A DNA stretch of 64,000 nt, from contig JACKEQ010000003.1 of assembly GCA_020632885.1 (NCBI GenBank), positions 434,001-498,000 on the forward strand, read 5' to 3'. The notes below the pieces were generated by a model. The model ran no database searches. It had not been told where the DNA came from and was given only the letters and a program-made list of their open reading frames with translations. Positions 59,741 to 64,000 of this stretch are shown here, in pieces (positions within the stretch are counted from its first letter, which is position 1; the number at the start of each line of letters is the position of its first letter). This DNA is from Alphaproteobacteria bacterium. GTDB taxonomy: Bacteria; Myxococcota_A; UBA796; GCA-2862545. The position numbers and the translations under genes are program-made.

Positions 59741-61167
59741 GCCCCGCAATCTTCGACATCGGCTACCTGGTCTCGGCCAGCCTGTTCATCTTCGGCCTCA
59801 AGCGGCTCGGCCACCCGCGCACCGCCCCGCAGGGCAACCAGCTCGGCGCGGCCGGCATGCTGGTCGCCGTGATCACCACGGTGCTGCTCATCGCGCTGGG
59901 CGGCGAGGGCTTGCACGGGATTCCGTGGCTCATGACGGGGGGCGTGGTCATCGGCTCCGGCATCGGGCTGCTGATCGCCACCCGCGTGCAGATGACCCAG
60001 ATGCCCGAGATGGTCGCGCTCCTCAACGGCCTCGGCGGTGCGGCGAGCGCGCTCGTCGCCCTCGCGGAGGTCACCGGTCGCGTCCAGGAAAACCACATGC
60101 CCACCAGCGCGGTGGAGCTCTCCACCGTCTGGATTGCCATCGGTCTGTCGGCCCTCGTGGGCTGGTCCACGCTCACGGGCAGCCTCGTCGCCATGGCCAA
60201 GCTGGCCGGGGGCATCTCCATCTTCGGTCGCTGGATCGACACGCCGTCGTGGGGCCCGCCGTGGCTCAACCAGGCCAAGGCCGGGCTCACCGGCGCCGTG
60301 CTGTTCCTCATCCTGCTGACGATGATCTTCCCGACGAACATGTTCCTCGTCTGGATGATCGTGATCCTGTCCTGCGTGCTCGGGGTCATCCTGGTGCTCC
60401 CGATCGGTGGCGCGGACATGCCGGTGGTGGTCAGCCTGCTCAACTCGATGTCGGGGCTCGCGGCCGCCTTCACCGGGTTCATCCTGAACAACAGCGTACT
60501 CATCGTGGCCGGCAGCCTCGTCGGCGCCAGCGGGCTCATCCTGACCATCATCATGTGCAAGGCCATGAACCGCGACCTCTACGACGTGCTCTTCAAGTCG
60601 TTCGGCGGCGGCGGCGGGAAGCAGAAGCTCACGCGCACCAAGGTCGGCAGCGACCCCGACGAGGTCGCCATGATCCTCGAGGGCGCCCAGAACGTCATCG
60701 TGGTGCCGGGCTACGGCATGGCCGTCAGCCAGTGCCAGCACGCCGTGCGCGAGTTCGCCGAGATCCTGCGCGAGAAGTACGGCACGGAGGTCTCCTACGC
60801 CATCCACCCCGTCGCCGGGCGCATGCCGGGGCACATGAACGTCCTACTCGCCGAGGCCAGCGTGCCCTACGAGCAGCAGATCGAGATGGACGAGATCAAC
60901 TCCCAGTTCGCGACCTGTGACGCCGTGCTCGTCATCGGGGCCAACGACACCACCAACCCCGTCGCGCGCAGCGGCGAGGGGCCGCTGGCCGGCATGCCGA
61001 TCCTCGACGTGGAGGCCGCACCGGCCATCATCATCGTGAAGCGCAGCCTGTCCGTCGGGTACGCCGGCGTCGACAACGACCTGTTCTACCTCGACAAGAC
61101 GATGATGCTCTTCGGCGACGGCAAGGACCAGATGAGCGCCTTGAACCAGGCCCTCAAGGAGGCGTGA
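59737..61167 (+). CDS. pntB: NAD(P)+ transhydrogenase, beta subunit
   Basis: A 476-residue subunit with about nine transmembrane helices (domain II) including the conserved VALLNGLGGAASALVAL and VSLLNSMSGLAAAFTGF. A C-terminal NADP(H)-binding domain III follows, with VIVVPGYGMAVSQCQHAV, HPVAGRMPGHMNVLLAEA and VLVIGANDTTNP. The start is GTG at 59737, with GGAGG upstream. It forms the proton channel and NADP site. Its 3' end overlaps the convergent sua5-like gene by 14 bases. Confidence 0.95.
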   Translation: MSPAIFDIGYLVSASLFIFGLKRLGHPRTAPQGNQLGAAGMLVAVITTVLLIALGGEGLHGIPWLMTGGVVIGSGIGLLIATRVQMTQMPEMVALLNGLGGAASALVALAEVTGRVQENHMPTSAVELSTVWIAIGLSALVGWSTLTGSLVAMAKLAGGISIFGRWIDTPSWGPPWLNQAKAGLTGAVLFLILLTMIFPTNMFLVWMIVILSCVLGVILVLPIGGADMPVVVSLLNSMSGLAAAFTGFILNNSVLIVAGSLVGASGLILTIIMCKAMNRDLYDVLFKSFGGGGGKQKLTRTKVGSDPDEVAMILEGAQNVIVVPGYGMAVSQCQHAVREFAEILREKYGTEVSYAIHPVAGRMPGHMNVLLAEASVPYEQQIEMDEINSQFATCDAVLVIGANDTTNPVARSGEGPLAGMPILDVEAAPAIIIVKRSLSVGYAGVDNDLFYLDKTMMLFGDGKDQMSALNQALKEA

Positions 61168-62119
61168 CGAGCACGCGGGACGCCGCCTTGCGGAGCCGGT
61201 TCCGCAGGGCGCGCCCGAGCCCGTCGGCGGGGACCCCACCCACGACGATGCGCGTGGCACCGAGCGCGTCGAGCTCACGAAGCACCGCGTACAGCGCCCT
61301 CGCGAGGCTCGCGACGTCCGGGAAGGCCCGCTCCTGTGGGCTCCTCGCCTCCCCGACGAACACGCCGTAGACGTCCGGGCCGTCGAGCAGCTCGCGCACC
61401 CGCGCCGGCGGACCCTCCACCAGCCATACGTCCGCGGCCGGGCTGTAGTGGCGGTACTTCATGCCCGGTGCGCGCGCGTCGGTGACCTCCGAGGGCCGAT
61501 CGACGCTCGGGTGCACGTCCACCGCGCCCACGACGGCCTCCAGGGCCTCGACGTCCAGCGCGCCGGGCCGCAGGACCAGCGGGCGCGCGCCCGTCACGTC
61601 GACCACCGTGCTCTCGAGACCGTGCAGGCAGGGCCCTCCGTCCACCACGGCCGCGATGCGCCCCGACAGGTCGTCGAGCACGTGCTGGGCGGTCGTCGGG
61701 CTCGGCGTGCCGCTGCGGTTCGCCGACGGCGCAGCGAGGGGACCCGCCCCCCGGATGAGCTCCAGGGCCACCGGGTGGTCCGGGCAGCGCACGGCGACCG
61801 TCGACCGACCCGCGCTCACGGCGTCCGGGAACCCGGGGTCCCGCGCGGCCACGATCGTCAGCGGGCCCGGCCAGAAGGCCTCCGCGAGATCTCGCGCCAC
61901 AGCGGGCCAGCCCGCGACCACACCCTCCACACCGTCCGCCACGTGCACGATGAGCGGGTTGTCCTGCGGGCGGCCCTTGGCCACGAAGATCCCGGCCACG
62001 GCGACAGGATCGGCGGCCCGCGCGCCCAGGCCGTACACGGTCTCCGTCGGGAAGGCCACCAGCCGGCCCGCCCGCAGGAGGTCCACCGCGCGTCCGAGGT
62101 CCGTGAGCAGCTCCGTCAT
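61154..62119 (-). CDS. Sua5/TsaC-type L-threonylcarbamoyladenylate synthase
   Basis: A 321-residue protein making threonylcarbamoyl-AMP for t6A tRNA modification. The YrdC domain has GRLVAFPTETVYGLGA, KGRPQDNPLIVH, and the PSANRSGTPSPTT loop with PGPLTIV. The C-terminal Sua5 extension contains SPGMKYRHYSP-type sequence (PGMKYRHYSPAADVWLVEG), so it is the longer Sua5 form. The start at 62119 is the first Met before the YrdC domain; open frame upstream is antisense to mqo. It converges with pntB. Confidence 0.92.
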   Translation of the reverse strand: MTELLTDLGRAVDLLRAGRLVAFPTETVYGLGARAADPVAVAGIFVAKGRPQDNPLIVHVADGVEGVVAGWPAVARDLAEAFWPGPLTIVAARDPGFPDAVSAGRSTVAVRCPDHPVALELIRGAGPLAAPSANRSGTPSPTTAQHVLDDLSGRIAAVVDGGPCLHGLESTVVDVTGARPLVLRPGALDVEALEAVVGAVDVHPSVDRPSEVTDARAPGMKYRHYSPAADVWLVEGPPARVRELLDGPDVYGVFVGEARSPQERAFPDVASLARALYAVLRELDALGATRIVVGGVPADGLGRALRNRLRKAASRVLVTPP

Positions 62120-62164
62120 GCCCGCTCGGTATCCCTGTGCGAGGATGGCGACCCGGAGGGAGCC

Positions 62165-64000
62165 ATGGCCGAAGAGGTACACGACGTCGTGCTGGTGGGC
62201 GCCGGCATCATGAGCGCCACGCTCGGCACCCTGCTCCGCGAGCTCGACCCCGGGCTCTCCGTCCGGATCTTCGAGCGCATGGACACCGCGGCCACGGAGT
62301 CCTCGGACGCCTGGAACAACGCGGGCACCGGCCACTCGGCCTTCTGCGAGCTCAACTACACGCCCGAGGGACCGGACGGAAGCGTGGACGTCACGAAGGC
62401 CGTGCGCATCGCCGAGCAGTTCGAGCTCTCCAAGCAGCTCTGGGCCGCGCTGGTCGCGTCTGGCGCACTCCCCGCCCCCGAGCGCTTCATCCGCACCGTG
62501 CCGCACTTGGCCTTCGTGTGGGGCGAGGACGCCGTGGCCTTCCTGCACGCCCGCTTCCGGGCCATGCAGGGCTCTCCCCTGTTCGCGGGCATGGAGATCA
62601 GCACGGATCCGGAGCAGCTCGCGGAATGGGCGCCGCTCATCATGGAGGGCCGCGATCCGTCTGTGCCGGTCGCAGCGACGCGCATGGCCATCGGGAACGA
62701 CGTGGACTTCGGGACCATCGCGCGCAGCCTCATCGGACGTCTCGACACCCTGCCCGGCGTGGTCGTGCACTACGGACACGAGGTGCGCGACCTGCGCCGC
62801 GAAGACGGGGTCTGGCGGGTCACCGTGCACGACCTCGACAGCCGCACCGACCGCGTCGTGCGCACGCGCTTCCTGTTCCTCGGCGCCGGGGGCGGCACGC
62901 TGGAGCTGCTCGAGGCCTCCGGGATCCCCGAGGGTGCGGGGTTCGGCGGCTTCCCCGTGAGCGGGCAGTTCCTGCGCTGCACGAACCCCGATGTCATCGC
63001 GCGGCACGAGGCCAAGGTCTACGGGAAGGCCGCCGTGGGCGCGCCGCCCATGTCGGTGCCCCACCTCGACACCCGCTGGATCGAGGGCCAGCGGAACCTC
63101 CTCTTCGGGCCGTACGCGGGCTTCAGCACCAAGTTCCTCAAGCAGGGCTCGTACCTCGACCTCCTGAAGTCCATCGGCATCGACAACATCGCCCCGCTCG
63201 TCGCCGCTGGCGCCCAGAACCTCGACCTCACGCGCTACCTCGTGGGCCAGGTCCTGCTGGACCCCGAGGACCGCCTGGCGATGCTCCGGCAGTACCTCCC
63301 CGGGGCCCGGGACGAGGACTGGGAGCTCGAGATCGCAGGCCAGCGCGTGCAGATCATCAAGCGCGACCCCGACCGGGTCGGCCGGCTGCAGTTCGGGACC
63401 GAGGTCGTCACCAGCGCGGACGGCTCGATCGCCGCGCTCCTCGGCGCGTCCCCGGGCGCCTCGACCGCCGTGGCCATCATGCTCGACGTCATCACGCGCT
63501 GCTTCCCCGAGCGCGTCCAGGCCGGCTGGGACGCCCGACTGCGCGAGCTCCTCCAGTCGTGGGGCCGCTCCCTGCACGACGACCCCGCCCTGTGCGCCCA
63601 GGTCCGCGCCCGCAGCATCCGCGCCCTGAACCTCGGCTTCAAGCGACGGGCGGGCGGGATCGTGCCGTTCCACCTGGCCTTCCCGGTGTCCGACCTCGCC
63701 GCGACCGAGGCGTTCTACGTCGGCGTGCTCGGCGCGCGCGCCGCCCGCCGCGACACCCGGTGGATCGACTTCGACTTCTGGGGCCACCAGATCTCGGCGC
63801 ACCTCGGGACGGGCGGCGACCCCAGCCACAACGACGTCGACGGGGAGTCCATCCCCGTGCGCCACTTCGGGGTCGTGCTCGACTGGGACGCCTGGGAGGC
63901 CCTGGCGGCGCGGGTCCGCGCGGCGGGCGTGCCCTTCCGCATCGCGCCCACCGTGCGTTTCCCGGGAGAGGTCGGCGAGCAGGGCACCTTCTTCGTGGAC
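62165..64000 (+). CDS. mqo: Malate:quinone oxidoreductase fused to a VOC/glyoxalase domain (3' truncated)
   Basis: FAD-dependent malate:quinone oxidoreductase, which oxidises malate to oxaloacetate and feeds the quinone pool. It shows DVVLVGAGIMSATLG, SSDAWNNAGTGHSAFCELNYT, and the C-terminal LLGASPGASTAVAIM near residue 430. The canonical enzyme ends near residue 495. Here the frame continues without a stop or Met into a second module, IVPFHLAFPVSDLAATEAFY, which is the start of a VOC (glyoxalase/dioxygenase) fold; it runs through RHFGVVLDWDAWEALAAR to the window edge. I translated the whole stretch and found no stop. Confidence 0.93.
   Translation, partial: MAEEVHDVVLVGAGIMSATLGTLLRELDPGLSVRIFERMDTAATESSDAWNNAGTGHSAFCELNYTPEGPDGSVDVTKAVRIAEQFELSKQLWAALVASGALPAPERFIRTVPHLAFVWGEDAVAFLHARFRAMQGSPLFAGMEISTDPEQLAEWAPLIMEGRDPSVPVAATRMAIGNDVDFGTIARSLIGRLDTLPGVVVHYGHEVRDLRREDGVWRVTVHDLDSRTDRVVRTRFLFLGAGGGTLELLEASGIPEGAGFGGFPVSGQFLRCTNPDVIARHEAKVYGKAAVGAPPMSVPHLDTRWIEGQRNLLFGPYAGFSTKFLKQGSYLDLLKSIGIDNIAPLVAAGAQNLDLTRYLVGQVLLDPEDRLAMLRQYLPGARDEDWELEIAGQRVQIIKRDPDRVGRLQFGTEVVTSADGSIAALLGASPGASTAVAIMLDVITRCFPERVQAGWDARLRELLQSWGRSLHDDPALCAQVRARSIRALNLGFKRRAGGIVPFHLAFPVSDLAATEAFYVGVLGARAARRDTRWIDFDFWGHQISAHLGTGGDPSHNDVDGESIPVRHFGVVLDWDAWEALAARVRAAGVPFRIAPTVRFPGEVGEQGTFFVD

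Overview
This is a contiguous stretch of a very GC-rich bacterial chromosome (about 70% G+C by eye), with genes packed tightly on both strands and no insertion sequence, prophage, integrase or CRISPR array. The mix of housekeeping genes suggests Myxococcota or a related former-deltaproteobacterial lineage. Supporting genes are an eukaryote-like Ser/Thr kinase with AAA and TPR modules, an FHA protein, a formylglycine-generating-enzyme-like protein, MopE-type acidic repeats and many small lipoproteins. No 16S gene is present, so this placement is an inference.

Bases 1-12.8 kb: a truncated unknown gene leads into an M16 peptidase. Then come a minus-strand pair (HslV-like Ntn hydrolase and P-loop protein), a HEAT-repeat protein coupled to HemW, a small winged-helix protein, DnaJ coupled to a penicillin-binding-protein-activator-like protein, ThiL, and two CNNM/CorC membrane proteins in one start/stop-overlapped run.

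Bases 12.8-26.2 kb: FHA/winged-helix protein, a DnaK-like chaperone with an unusual tail, a TrmJ-like methyltransferase, MurA, a small membrane protein, then an information-processing block: dnaG, rpoD, tRNA-Met(CAT), a C4 zinc-ribbon coiled-coil protein and RNase P RNA. The hybrid malic enzyme MaeB follows.

Bases 26.2-38.5 kb: mostly uncharacterised envelope and TPR proteins on the minus strand. These include a discoidin/NHL-propeller protein with a lipoprotein partner, a pair of eight-cysteine mini-lipoproteins coupled to thymidine kinase, and an FGE-like protein heading a three-gene operon.

Bases 38.5-54.3 kb: Lon protease and a lipoprotein methyltransferase diverge across a region holding two copies of a palindromic operator-like site. 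Next are a Pal-like lipoprotein, the 1303-residue kinase/cyclase/AAA/TPR protein, a large secreted protein coupled to an HtrA-type protease, an M23 peptidase, NUDIX, TM2-like and SDR genes, and a FrnE-like DsbA oxidoreductase.

Bases 54.3-64 kb: the most notable locus is an ArsC-family gene (54308-54640) whose catalytic cysteine codon is an in-frame TGA. A hairpin with a GGTC apical loop lies directly after the TGA, as expected of a bacterial SECIS, so this is very probably a selenoprotein. After it come a MopE-repeat lipoprotein, a DUF899 protein, the proton-translocating transhydrogenase operon (pntAA, pntAB, pntB), a Sua5/TsaC protein, and a malate:quinone oxidoreductase that continues in frame into a VOC/glyoxalase domain and runs off the window. 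Together maeB, pnt and mqo indicate malate oxidation and NADPH balancing as a metabolic theme.
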